A stretch of DNA of 64,000 nucleotides from Dyella sp. GSA-30 (GCF_027924605.1 NZ_AP027042.1:969524-1033523); one strand, 5' to 3'. Positions 34,767 to 42,957 are shown, counted from the first letter of the stretch. The notes: generated from the sequence alone by a model not told the origin. Program-made: numbers and translations.

Positions 34767-35303
34767 TTACTTCGCTTGCCAAAAAGTGAGCCTACCTGAC
34801 TCGTCTCTCGCTGCACGGATTTCAGTGATCACCTGTGTTGCGAAGCGATCGTAGACTTCCACGACGGAATTGACTTCTAACCACCAGAGCTCGGTATTAC
34901 GCTGACGATCGGTTGTGAAGATAAAGCCATCGAGGCCACCTGCCTCGTTCTGGATAGGAGTGATCCACCATGCGTGGATGACTTTGTCTGCTAGCTGATG
35001 AACATCAACTTTTGTGTCGACCCATACCGCGCTATCCAAGTCTTTAAATAGGTCATCACGTTTGAAGTCCGAGACCTCTCGGGCACGCCTGATTGTGGCC
35101 CGAAGCACCTTAGCGCTAGAGCGGGCACATGAATCTGTAACTTTTTTACACTCAATGAGTTTTCTGACGAATAAAAAGCCAACGAAGAGCATTTCTTCTG
35201 CTTTCGACAGACTGTCTTCACGCCAGGCCTGATGGGTGTTTCGAGCCTTAAGCGCGTCCGCGAAATGCAAGAGCTTTCTTCGATAAGGAAAGGATTCAAG
35301 CAT
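34767..35303 (-). CDS. hypothetical island protein
   Basis: A 178-residue protein from the ATG at 35303 (MLESFPYRRKLLHFADALK); a start 17 codons earlier is possible but lacks a ribosome site. Helical N-terminal half (SKAEEMLFVGFLFVRKLIECKK), then a beta-rich part with ADKVIHAWWITPIQN, GGLDGFIFTTDR and ATQVITEIRAARDE. No signal peptide or known catalytic motif. I believe similar hypotheticals occur in other gammaproteobacterial genomes, but no function is known to me. Confidence 0.65.
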   Translation of the reverse strand: MLESFPYRRKLLHFADALKARNTHQAWREDSLSKAEEMLFVGFLFVRKLIECKKVTDSCARSSAKVLRATIRRAREVSDFKRDDLFKDLDSAVWVDTKVDVHQLADKVIHAWWITPIQNEAGGLDGFIFTTDRQRNTELWWLEVNSVVEVYDRFATQVITEIRAARDESGRLTFWQAK

Positions 35304-35407
35304 GGGGTAACCGACAAAAACTGGCTGATGAATGGACCAGCAGCGATGGCACATTTGATGCTATCGCGCTGGCGTTGAAATGGATCTTGATGGCCGAGCT
35401 CACATAG

Positions 35408-35650
35408 CTATGAGGCTTCAACTTCAGCTAACGAATACAAGGCAATTTTCTGATGACGGCGGCCACGGTCATCACAGCAGCTAATAAGTGATGTTTTGAT
35501 GTAATGGCCTTCGTCACGTAACTCTCTGATACGCGCTGCCGGCATCATAATGTTTAGATCACGGCGTGCGGAGATTGTATCGATGGGTTCTTGTTGAAGG
35601 CGATTTAAGAGGCGCTGGCGCTGAGCGCTGGTACTGAATTTCATATTCAT
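35408..35650 (-). CDS. winged-helix/HTH protein of integrative-element type
   Basis: An 80-residue protein with a single winged helix: STSAQRQRLLNRLQQEP, then IDTISARRDLNIMMPAARIRELRDEGHYI and a wing ending in KIALYSLAEVE. Proteins of this size and motif order are common on integrative conjugative elements and prophages of gammaproteobacteria and are taken as DNA-binding accessory proteins. This supports a mobile origin for the surrounding island. Its target is unknown. Confidence 0.72.
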   Translation of the reverse strand: MNMKFSTSAQRQRLLNRLQQEPIDTISARRDLNIMMPAARIRELRDEGHYIKTSLISCCDDRGRRHQKIALYSLAEVEAS

Positions 35651-35789
35651 AGTGTTGCCTCTAGCTCATCGCTACCGGGATGGCAGCGCATGACCTCGGA
35701 TGAGGTAACGCCTAATTGTGGCCATATTTAGCCGCCTGTTAAGCCCCTTTGCGCCGTACAACCCGGGTTCTACGGTGTAGAGCTCAGGT

Positions 35790-36764
35790 TTATATACCTT
35801 TAAGGTAATCTCTAGCTGTACTAAAAGCGACGCCGAACTGGCGAGATAGTTCATTGGCGGCATCGTCTTTGTTCTTATAGCTCGCTAAGTTCTCCTTATA
35901 AGACCTTATCAAGAGCTGACGCTTATGATTGCCAGCCGCATGTCGAACGGTGACTGCTTTAGTAGCTCGCTCCCTAGCATTCCACGCCTGCTCTTCCTTT
36001 GCTTGCAGGTAACTTTGACTACCACTGGAGTACGCCATAAGTTCTGCAGCAACGACCATTGCGCGAAAGGCATAGGCCGGCCGTGACGATGCTGCATCTA
36101 TCAAAACTAGCCCCAACCCAGCAGTCAGTTCTTGGGGTGAAACAGCCGGAGAGATGGCATTACCCGGCCATCGCTGTTGGTAGTCCGGCACACTCGACAC
36201 ACTCGAGTACTCGATCCACATGGTGAAAGTATGAGCATGTGGCCCCATAGAAAGAACCGGATCTGTAGCGTCCCCTCTACAATACGAATCACCATCTCTA
36301 TAGAGGTCGGAGCGCATCATCCTCTTCGCTGCAGTACGCTCCTTGTTCGTATACTTCCGACGTCCAGCCCCAGCCAGGATGAGTGAACCAGCCCAATAGG
36401 CGTCCTTAAATATTGAACGCATTGCTTCAACGCGCGCTAAGCGCAAAACATCTATGCAGCGCTGCCTTCGATCCAGTGGTAATTCGTCACATGATGCCGT
36501 ACATGACATAAAGATCCTATGAGCTAGATGTACCGCATCCAGGGCGTTGCCGTCACCTGTAACTGCCTTAAGCACGTACGATCCTGCACGAACTGGGACA
36601 ATGCGGAAGCTCTCAAGATTTCCGGTTGAATCAACGTGTAGCTCCATTGCTCGTTGAAGCGCCTCCAAGTCAGCCTTGGCATAGAGGAGTAAATCCCGGC
36701 CGTGAGCACCTTTCTCTTCGTCTGGCAAACCGTCGACAAGCGCCTCCATATCATTCAGCATCAC
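35790..36764 (-). CDS. hypothetical island protein with C-terminal HTH-like segment
   Basis: A 324-residue mainly helical protein without signal peptide. The middle (RKYTNKERTAAKRMMRSD) is basic. The last 40 residues (NKDDAANELSRQFGVAFSTARDYLKGI) form a recognisable helix-turn-helix pattern like those at the C-termini of phage or transposon DNA-binding proteins. No polymerase, nuclease or recombinase motif is visible. GC is near that of the rest of the island. Function unknown; DNA binding is inferred from the tail only. Confidence 0.62.
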   Translation of the reverse strand: MMLNDMEALVDGLPDEEKGAHGRDLLLYAKADLEALQRAMELHVDSTGNLESFRIVPVRAGSYVLKAVTGDGNALDAVHLAHRIFMSCTASCDELPLDRRQRCIDVLRLARVEAMRSIFKDAYWAGSLILAGAGRRKYTNKERTAAKRMMRSDLYRDGDSYCRGDATDPVLSMGPHAHTFTMWIEYSSVSSVPDYQQRWPGNAISPAVSPQELTAGLGLVLIDAASSRPAYAFRAMVVAAELMAYSSGSQSYLQAKEEQAWNARERATKAVTVRHAAGNHKRQLLIRSYKENLASYKNKDDAANELSRQFGVAFSTARDYLKGI

Positions 36765-36938
36765 ACTCTTCTCCAGAGTTAAACCGACTACTTTTTTTGT
36801 TTCATCAAAAAGAAGATGTTACCCGGGTCAGCGATGAGATGGGTGCCGTTATTACTTGGTCATCTCCGAAAAAGCACAGAACTTGCGCGATGCATTGTCT
36901 GATGCGGTAAACCAATTGGGCAAACTGCACAAAGTCTT

Positions 36939-37775
36939 TCAGAGGTTGAAGTCAACCTTGACTTCTTTAACGAACGAATCGAAGTCCAGCGCGTTCGACA
37001 CTGCCCCTCTATTTGTATCCCGATCTGATCTGAATCCAAGAAAAACGTCTTTCAGCATCGCCCGCGCTTTCTTTGTGTCCCAGCTTGGCAGCTTTCGCCA
37101 ATCCACAGCCCACCGTCCAACCATCGCCTCGAAGAGTTCATTGTTGGCCGCCTGGACAAGTGTTGTGCAGATGTCGCCCGCTTCCTGCAACGTGGCGTAA
37201 GACGGAGCTACCACCATAGATTTTTTGCTCCGAACGAGACCAAGGCGAAGCGCATTCTTTCCCGAAAGAACCAGACCTGAGTGCACAATGCCGTGCCTAA
37301 TCTCACAAAGCCGGTCGTACTCAGGAAGCATGGCGCTCCACACCCCGTTCTTCTTGATCTGATGTCCAACGAACTTTGCCAGTGTCTCGGACACGTTCTT
37401 CGCCGACGAGAACGCAATGAAGTCAAAGGCCGTGCGGCTATGAAGGTCTGCTCCACCCCAAAGAAACGAGCCAAGCTGAACCTTTTCTTCTGCGGCCTTG
37501 GTTCGTGCGATTGGGCAAACCCTGAGTATGAAGCCCAAGGTATCCCTGAAGTAGTTCTCTGTCGCTGATATCAATCCCACGTAGAGCAACGCCAAAACCT
37601 CGTTCGGGTACGCCAAGAAGTAGGCCGGATCAACCTTCACGAGGATGCCTTCTGTCGCGGCATAGTACCTATCCATGGGCGAACTGGCTGCCCCCGCGGC
37701 GCTTGACACATATGCATTCACGTCGGCAATGACAACTGCGCTTCCCGCCCTCGACACCGAATTCTTCCAAGTCAT
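36939..37775 (-). CDS. HEPN domain protein, candidate RNase effector
   Basis: A 278-residue helical protein. A helix pair at about residues 52-92 (NEVLALLYVGLISATENYFRDTLGFILR) and the segment EIRHGIVHSG give a HEPN fold with an intact R160-x4-H165 motif, the catalytic signature of HEPN ribonucleases. This fits the RiboL-PSP-like or MAE_18760-like branch; I cannot place it more exactly. The start codon overlaps the stop of the upstream ATPase gene (37772-37775), so the two are made at a fixed ratio. RNase effectors of this kind occur in anti-phage and toxin-antitoxin systems. Catalysis and target RNA are inferred, not shown. Confidence 0.78.
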   Translation of the reverse strand: MTWKNSVSRAGSAVVIADVNAYVSSAAGAASSPMDRYYAATEGILVKVDPAYFLAYPNEVLALLYVGLISATENYFRDTLGFILRVCPIARTKAAEEKVQLGSFLWGGADLHSRTAFDFIAFSSAKNVSETLAKFVGHQIKKNGVWSAMLPEYDRLCEIRHGIVHSGLVLSGKNALRLGLVRSKKSMVVAPSYATLQEAGDICTTLVQAANNELFEAMVGRWAVDWRKLPSWDTKKARAMLKDVFLGFRSDRDTNRGAVSNALDFDSFVKEVKVDFNL

Positions 37776-39451
37776 TCGACGAACTCTTCCGCCAATCGGA
37801 CAATTCGCCCTGCCCAGTAAGGACCAATGCGATCAACGCCGCGCAGTTCACGATGCTCCTTGTCCAGCAGGATGTCCTTTACTTGTCTGATAGACGACTG
37901 CTCTTTGATCTTTGCCACGCGGGCCTCCGTCAAGGGAAGGGCTGCAATGTCTTGCGAAATCAACTGCGTGTACGTCGACGATAGAGTCAACTTTGAACCA
38001 CAATTTGCACAGAACCTAGCATCTCGATTGTTCCGAGGCGCGCCGCATACCGAGCAGGGTGGCAGAGAGAGCTCAAACAGTGTCGCTACGTTCTTCCCCC
38101 CGGTTAACGTAGAAGGGCTGACTCTCGTGAACTCGTGCGCGTCTCTTGAAGCAAACGCCGTCACATAATCACCGAGATTGACCGCCTTTTTTCCAAGCAA
38201 TGCATTAGCGCTGATCAGCGCGCTATAGTGAAGAACATAGATCTCGAAGCGCCCCTTCTCACCTCGACTAACGACGCCTTTTGATATACACAATCCAGCG
38301 TACTGAAAAAGACTGAACAGTCGGACAAGCTCAGGGGTCATGTCCGATGCGTTGATTGCAATCGAGACGCTTTGCTTTCCCACGGACTTACTTCGGTTAT
38401 ATTCCTTAACGAGATCAATCGCGTTGGTAAGAACAACCTCGCCATGCTCTATAAAGTTCCGATACGTCGGCACTTTGTCTTTCAGGGATCGAAACAACTT
38501 GAGTGTGTTCTGGTAGTGCTGCTTCACTTCCTGCAAAACTGCTCTACGCTTAAACCCTCGAAACGTCTCATCGCCATCATCACTAGAGTCCACGACTGCC
38601 TGGAGGATGTTTAGGAACGCGCGTGGGATGCCAAAGGTCGAGTAGCAAAGGAAGTCGAGAACCTCTCGGTCTGCATAAAGGGCCGGATAGATCGACGGAG
38701 GAAAGCGGCTTTCAACCACTCTTCGCATGAATTCGATGTAGCCCGGACGATCGGGCTTTACCCAGACATCGATCTCTTCGGCATCATGACCAACGTGAAA
38801 GGAAGAAGAGTAAGAGGTTACACCTGGGTACACGGCGGCCTTCGGAGACACTTCTCGACTCTTGATTTGGCGGAAGAAGTCAAAGAAGTCTCGTTGCTGC
38901 TCAGCCGAGAACGCATGGGCCGCATCGTCAAGCAACAGTACGCACCGCGCGCGGTTGCACTTGTCAATGACCCGAAGCAAATCAAGCTCAAGTCGATTGA
39001 TATTTAGATCCAAGCCAGGGATGAGCTCGAACCTAGACATCTCCAGGGCCGCGATTCTTTCCGCAGCGTCAGCTGCGTCAATTGACAAAAAGATACTCTC
39101 GCCAAGCTCGCCGATTGTTCTATATAGCCCTTCGTACATCTTTAACAAGATCCACTGGTTGAAGACGTAGGTTCCCTTGTCGCCCGCGGCATACAGTGGC
39201 TCGATCACTAGTGAACGCTTGAAGTTCACATACACTGGCAGCACTGCTTGATCTTTCAACAGTTTGTTGTATGCCTTGAGCATTAGCGTTGTCTTACCGC
39301 AACCGCGCGGCCCGCTGATCAGCTTTGCGCCGCCTTGCGTAAGCTTCCTGAGAATTGCGGATTCGTCGGGGTGATCCGCGCCCCAATCGATAAACGATTG
39401 ACGGTCGAGGTACTCCGCTTGTTCAATAAACGCCTCAGGCTGTACGGACAT
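37772..39451 (-). CDS. ORC/CDC6-like P-loop ATPase with zinc ribbon
   Basis: A 559-residue protein. The start at 39451 is chosen for the GAGAGG ribosome site 9 bases upstream; in-frame ATGs at 39466 and 39478 lack one. Walker A GPRGCGKT is at 47-54 and Walker B LLLDDAAH at 172-179. A winged-helix-like middle region follows (about 340-440). A treble-clef/zinc-ribbon has Cys466, 469, 481 and 484 (CSVC..CANC). The C-terminus is a helix-hairpin-helix-like tail with RGVDRIGPYWAGRI. The AAA/STAND-like architecture resembles proteins labelled 'ORC-CDC6 family AAA ATPase', which are often found in defence loci. It is translationally coupled to the HEPN gene, suggesting a switch or sensor for that effector. 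Confidence 0.85.
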   Translation of the reverse strand: MSVQPEAFIEQAEYLDRQSFIDWGADHPDESAILRKLTQGGAKLISGPRGCGKTTLMLKAYNKLLKDQAVLPVYVNFKRSLVIEPLYAAGDKGTYVFNQWILLKMYEGLYRTIGELGESIFLSIDAADAAERIAALEMSRFELIPGLDLNINRLELDLLRVIDKCNRARCVLLLDDAAHAFSAEQQRDFFDFFRQIKSREVSPKAAVYPGVTSYSSSFHVGHDAEEIDVWVKPDRPGYIEFMRRVVESRFPPSIYPALYADREVLDFLCYSTFGIPRAFLNILQAVVDSSDDGDETFRGFKRRAVLQEVKQHYQNTLKLFRSLKDKVPTYRNFIEHGEVVLTNAIDLVKEYNRSKSVGKQSVSIAINASDMTPELVRLFSLFQYAGLCISKGVVSRGEKGRFEIYVLHYSALISANALLGKKAVNLGDYVTAFASRDAHEFTRVSPSTLTGGKNVATLFELSLPPCSVCGAPRNNRDARFCANCGSKLTLSSTYTQLISQDIAALPLTEARVAKIKEQSSIRQVKDILLDKEHRELRGVDRIGPYWAGRIVRLAEEFVE

Positions 39452-39606
39452 TGATTCGCCTCTCATGACACTAGGCACGACTATATCGAAATCGATGCTC
39501 CTTTCGCCTATGGCTGGCCCCAGAGCGGCGAGTCTTTATCCATAGGGGTAAGCACGCCGGAGAACTTCTGAGCGATCATCGCCAACTCCGGCGATCGAAC
39601 TTACGT

Positions 39607-39735
39607 CTACTTGCCCTGCATATAGGCCTCAATCGCGCATAAGAAGGATTCAACTCTCTGGTTCGTTGGCACACCATAAGCCACAGGGCTGACCCTCAAT
39701 GGAGTCTCCCGCGCCCACAAACCGGCCAAACTAAG
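39607..39735 (-). pseudogene. possible 3' remnant of a LysR-type regulator gene
   Basis: The minus strand encodes 42 codons after an in-frame stop, ending SPVAYGVPTNQRVESFL and then AIEAYMQGK before the stop at 39609-39607. The tail, with Pro-rich start and a terminal amphipathic helix, resembles LysR effector-domain C-termini. There is no start codon or HTH. It is probably a gene truncated when the island arrived, but the match is by eye only. Confidence 0.3.
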
Positions 39736-39893
39736 GGCGAAAGCTCAAACACGTTGGTATGACCGTAAGTTTCTGTTGGCCCGCTAGGATTCGAGACTAG
39801 TACAGGGCACCTGTTCGACCATCGCAGATTGAAGTCATGCGGGCATGGTGCGGACTTGATTTTCATCGATCATCCTTGATGGCCGAACATGCG

Positions 39894-39990
39894 GCACAAA
39901 CTATGTGGAGATGGATGATCTCGGAGATTTTTCAATAAAATCATCCTATTGAGGGAGGCCCTCCCTTCCTGTTTTTCCCATAGTTTGTGC
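39894..39990. repeat. right island-flanking element with terminal inverted repeats
   Basis: GCACAAACTATG (39894-39905) and CATAGTTTGTGC (39979-39990) are perfect 12-base inverted repeats 97 bases end to end. The interior (ATTTTTCAATAAAATCATCC, then TGTTTTTCCCATAG) and the tail ATGCGAACACGC resemble the left copy in direct orientation. Confidence 0.72.
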
Positions 39991-40044
39991 ACGAGGTACT
40001 AACTATGCGAACACGCCTAAGCGCCCCTAGGCCATAAGTCCCGG

Positions 40045-40080
40045 TTGACTTTTCCCAAGTGTATTGTTGTATTAATACAC
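40045..40080 (+). promoter_or_regulatory. promoter with overlapping operator, leaderless start
   Basis: TTGACT (40045-40050) is a good -35 box. TATTAA (40070-40075) is a -10 at 19-base spacing. The inverted repeat GTGTATT-N8-AATACAC (40059-40080) covers the -10 and directly abuts the ATG at 40081. The likely transcription start is the start codon itself. The repeat is probably the operator of the GntR-type regulator. Confidence 0.65.
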
Positions 40081-40464
40081 ATGGATGCCTCTCTACTCAC
40101 GATTCAACCCGCCTCGGCCGAGCCGATCTATCGGCAGATTGTCGAGCAGCTTCGGCGGCTGATTGCTGGGGGCCAGATTGCGCCCGGCGAGCTGCTGCCG
40201 TCGGTGCGCGATGTGGCGGGGTTCCATGCGATCAATCCGATGACGGTGTCGCGTGCCTATGGCATGGCCGAAAGCGAAGGCCTGCTCGAACGGTTGCGCG
40301 GCAAGGGGATGGTCGTGGCGCAAGCGCATCGGTCGACGCAAACCCAGGCGCAACGCCTGGGGCTGCTCGAACCGCAGTTACAGGCGCTGGCGCGACAGAC
40401 CACCGAACTCGAACTGCCTGCCGAGCCTGTGCTGCGGCGGTTGTCCAAACTGCTGGGGGAATGA
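40081..40464 (+). CDS. GntR family regulator, YtrA type
   Basis: A 127-residue protein with the N-terminal GntR winged helix (AEPIYRQIVEQLRRLIAGGQIAPGELLPSVRD, INPMTVSRAYGMAESEGLLE) and a short YtrA-type tail instead of a large ligand domain. The start at 40081 is preferred: the longer frame from 40045 would begin in the -35 box. It directly precedes genes for an ABC ATPase and a permease (1-base gap, then ATGA overlap), the classic YtrA operon. It probably represses its own operon in response to cell-envelope stress. Confidence 0.9.
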   Translation: MDASLLTIQPASAEPIYRQIVEQLRRLIAGGQIAPGELLPSVRDVAGFHAINPMTVSRAYGMAESEGLLERLRGKGMVVAQAHRSTQTQAQRLGLLEPQLQALARQTTELELPAEPVLRRLSKLLGE

Positions 40465-40465
40465 C

Positions 40466-41356
40466 ATGAACGCCGTACTTCGCGAGACCACGATGGCTGC
40501 CCCGTTATCCGTTCAGGGCCTGCACCATGCTTATGAGGGTAGCCCGGTGTTGGCGGGGATCGACCTCGCACTCGAGCCCGGTAGCGTGCTGGGGTTGATC
40601 GGTCGCAATGGCGCAGGCAAGTCCACGCTGATCCGCGCCATGGTCGGTTTGCTCGAACCGAGCGAGGGCAAGGCGTTTGTCTTTGGCGAACCGGCCTTGC
40701 GCATGTCCGATGCCACTAAGGGGCGCCTGTCCTATGTGCCGCAGCAGCCGGAGGCATTGGCCTGGTTGACGGCCGAGCAGATGCTCGATTACATCGGGCG
40801 CTTCTATCCGCGTTGGGATCGTGGCTTCGCCAAGCAGCTGATGCAGCGCTGGCAAATTCCGCAGAATCGCCTGCTGGCCAAGCTTTCGCCCGGCGAACGG
40901 CAACGTGTGGAGTTGATTCGCGCGCTGGCGTCGCAGCCCGACCTGCTGGTGCTGGACGAGCCGGCCGCGGCGCTCGACCCGGTGGCGCGCCGCGAACTGT
41001 TGCGTGAAGTCGCCGTGCGCGCTGGCGAGTTCGGTACGACCGTGCTGTTCTCCACACACATCGTGTCCGATCTTGAGCGCGTCGCTTCGGACATTGCCTT
41101 TGTGCACCAAGGCCGGCTGATTTTGCGCAGCACCGTGGACGATACGAAAGAACGCTTCATGCGCTTGTGGTTGCCGCCTCGTTTGAGTGCGGCGGCACCG
41201 GAGGTTGCGCTGAGCCATCGCCAGCACGGGGACGGCAGCATCAGCCTGGTAGTCGAGCGCGACAGCGAAGGTCAGTGGCCGCAGGCGAGTCAGCTGCCGG
41301 GTGCACGCATCGATCCGTTGGGGTTGGAAGATCTGTTCGTGGAGATCGCCGAATGA
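40466..41356 (+). CDS. ABC transporter ATP-binding protein
   Basis: A 296-residue ATPase started at the ATG at 40466, one base after the regulator's stop. Walker A is GRNGAGKST, the signature LSPGERQRVELIRAL, Walker B LLVLDEPAAALD and the H-loop STHIVSD; all are intact. The C-terminal domain has the layout of YtrB/CcmA-like exporters. It pairs with the permease at 41353, so this is an export-type or antibiotic/envelope-stress ABC system. The substrate is unknown. Confidence 0.92.
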   Translation: MNAVLRETTMAAPLSVQGLHHAYEGSPVLAGIDLALEPGSVLGLIGRNGAGKSTLIRAMVGLLEPSEGKAFVFGEPALRMSDATKGRLSYVPQQPEALAWLTAEQMLDYIGRFYPRWDRGFAKQLMQRWQIPQNRLLAKLSPGERQRVELIRALASQPDLLVLDEPAAALDPVARRELLREVAVRAGEFGTTVLFSTHIVSDLERVASDIAFVHQGRLILRSTVDDTKERFMRLWLPPRLSAAAPEVALSHRQHGDGSISLVVERDSEGQWPQASQLPGARIDPLGLEDLFVEIAE

Positions 41357-42837
41357 ATTTCTCGCTGATACTGAAAGCACCGTGGCGCTCAGCGAGAGCA
41401 CCGGTGCGCTGGGTGATGTGCAGCTTCTTTGTCCTCTTGCTCATTGCCGCCGCGTGCATATTGATCTTCAACAAGAACAAGGAAGGGGCCATCACCGATG
41501 CCATCGGGGCGATCGGCTTCGGCATGGTTTACGTGTGGGCATTCTTTGTCTCGCACATGCTGCTGATGGCGATGGATGCACGCGATCTGCGCATACCGCA
41601 ATTGCCGACAAACATTGTCGCTAGCCTCGTTCTGTATGCCGCGCTCTGCATCGCGCTGCCCGCGATAGCTCTGAGCTTGCTCGGCGGCCACGCCTTGGCT
41701 ATCGCCGTTGTGATGGCCTTATGCGTGCTGGGTGGCTTGCTCTTCGCGTGGCTGCCGCGTTATTTCGCCTCGCCGATGGGCTTGCTGCCTGCATTGATGA
41801 TCGGTGCACGGCGCGTCGTCGACATTCCTGGGCCGTCGCAACCGGAGTTTCTGAGCTGGGCGCTGCCGTTGACTCTGGTGCTCGCGCTCTTGATTGCCTA
41901 CCGCTGGCGCCAGTTGATGCGTACGCATGGCATGCTTCAGCAAAGCATGCGCAGCCCGATGGTGATGCAGTTCCGTCGTATCGGCGAAAATAGCTGGGGG
42001 ACGTTTGGTACTGCCTTCAGCAAGGAGACCCTGAGCCAGCAACCGGCGTGGATGCTGGCCAAGGCGGACCTCAGGAAGGTGGGACCGAATGCGCCGCTGC
42101 AAACGATACGTGTTGCCCTTGGCGGCTTCTATATGCCCAAGACATGGCGAGGCCTGTTGTTGACAGCCGCGCAGTTCTCCTTCTTGTTGATTATTCTGGC
42201 TGCAGTCGTTCTGATGATCGGCCTGGATAGCAAAGTCAGCCTGTCCGGAGCACTAACTCACATTGCGCTGCCACTCGGAGCGTCCTTAGCGATCTACGGC
42301 ACGGCGCTTATCAGCATCGTTACCATCGCTCGCTTCTCGCAACGCTGGCGCAAGACCAATACCGAGCTGCCGCTGCTGGCCTTGATGCCGGGCCTTGGCG
42401 ACGCAGCGAAGGTGAAAAGGGAGTTTCTACGGGCTTCGTTGAGTTTGCCGATGCGTTGGCAGATCGGGCTTGCCGTGGCGATGATTGCCGGCGCTCTTTA
42501 TCTGCATGTCGACGCCGCCATTATCGTATCCATCGCTGCCGCACAGCTGTGCAGCGTGGCTTTGCTGCCGGCCGTGTTGTTACGTGTCATCGGTGGGCGG
42601 CCGCCGCAGGCCTGGATGTTTGTGGTGGGAACGCTAATGATGATCGTGCTGCTCAATGCGGGCTGCGTGTTGCCAGTCCTCGCCAAGGACGACTCGCTGC
42701 ATCCGAATATCGACTATGTCGCGTTGGCCGTTACGGCTGTCTGGGCGGTGATGGGTTTGGTGATGGTGTATCTGGGGCGCACCGGCTGGCGGTCGCTACA
42801 GCATCGGCCGCATGCGTTTCTTGCTAATCAAAACTGA
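41353..42837 (+). CDS. ABC transporter permease-like membrane protein
   Basis: A 494-residue polytopic protein starting at 41353, overlapping the ATPase stop (ATGA). About ten hydrophobic helices are visible, e.g. WVMCSFFVLLLIAAACILIF, AIALSLLGGHALAIAVVMAL and VGTLMMIVLLNAGCVL. Large soluble segments such as RIGENSWGTFGTAFSKETLS are present. This is the membrane partner of the ATP-binding protein. No periplasmic binding protein is encoded, in keeping with an exporter. Confidence 0.82.
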   Translation: MNFSLILKAPWRSARAPVRWVMCSFFVLLLIAAACILIFNKNKEGAITDAIGAIGFGMVYVWAFFVSHMLLMAMDARDLRIPQLPTNIVASLVLYAALCIALPAIALSLLGGHALAIAVVMALCVLGGLLFAWLPRYFASPMGLLPALMIGARRVVDIPGPSQPEFLSWALPLTLVLALLIAYRWRQLMRTHGMLQQSMRSPMVMQFRRIGENSWGTFGTAFSKETLSQQPAWMLAKADLRKVGPNAPLQTIRVALGGFYMPKTWRGLLLTAAQFSFLLIILAAVVLMIGLDSKVSLSGALTHIALPLGASLAIYGTALISIVTIARFSQRWRKTNTELPLLALMPGLGDAAKVKREFLRASLSLPMRWQIGLAVAMIAGALYLHVDAAIIVSIAAAQLCSVALLPAVLLRVIGGRPPQAWMFVVGTLMMIVLLNAGCVLPVLAKDDSLHPNIDYVALAVTAVWAVMGLVMVYLGRTGWRSLQHRPHAFLANQN

Positions 42838-42850
42838 AGCTCCTCCTATT

Positions 42851-42957
42851 CGTCATCCCGGCGCAGGCCGGGATCTACTCCTTAGCGTGGATGCTTGCCA
42901 TATGTCGTCTGACGAGCGAGGCCTGAGGAATGGATCCCGGCCTGCGCCGGGATGACG
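42851..42957. repeat. BIME-like element, perfect 25-base inverted repeats
   Basis: Arms at 42851-42875 and 42933-42957 (CGTCATCCCGGCGCAGGCCG..) are perfect complements of each other. The spacer CTTGCCATATGTCGTCTGAC also occurs in the copy at 58389. It lies in the gap between two convergent genes. Confidence 0.85.

Larger units (their letters stand above)
34513..39990. mobile_element. 5.5 kb accessory island, mobile-element remnant
   Basis: The interval is bounded by two related elements in direct orientation. All five genes lie on the minus strand. Sampled 60-base lines at 37201 and 38461 have 50% and 47% GC against 60% in a sampled line of the glycan operon. It carries a HTH protein of a type common on integrative elements. 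No integrase or transposase is present, so the agent of transfer is unknown; the ends may be att-like or MITE-like. Confidence 0.5.
39452..40080. other. 629-base right border region
   Basis: Holds the promoter side of the ATPase gene, a possible LysR-type gene remnant, the right flanking element, and the ytrA-type promoter (all listed separately). No intact gene is seen. Confidence 0.5.

Noticed and set aside
31608-39732. 12-base match ACCGGCCAAACT at 31608 and 39721 as a shared operator
   Set aside because: The first copy is one arm of a hairpin and the second lies in a possible gene remnant; the surrounding bases differ, so chance is the simplest reading.
34513-39990. Island elements as integron attC sites
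   Set aside because: The inverted ends do not fit the RYYYAAC/GTTRRRY core of attC sites and no integron integrase is seen.
40253-40465. Long ABC ATPase frame overlapping the GntR gene
   Set aside because: The upstream 71 codons are Trp/Cys/Arg-rich shadow translation of the GntR gene; the ATG at 40466 follows that gene's stop by one base.
41167-41352. Upstream extension of the permease frame
   Set aside because: This is the ATPase C-terminus read in another frame; the true start overlaps the ATPase stop as ATGA.
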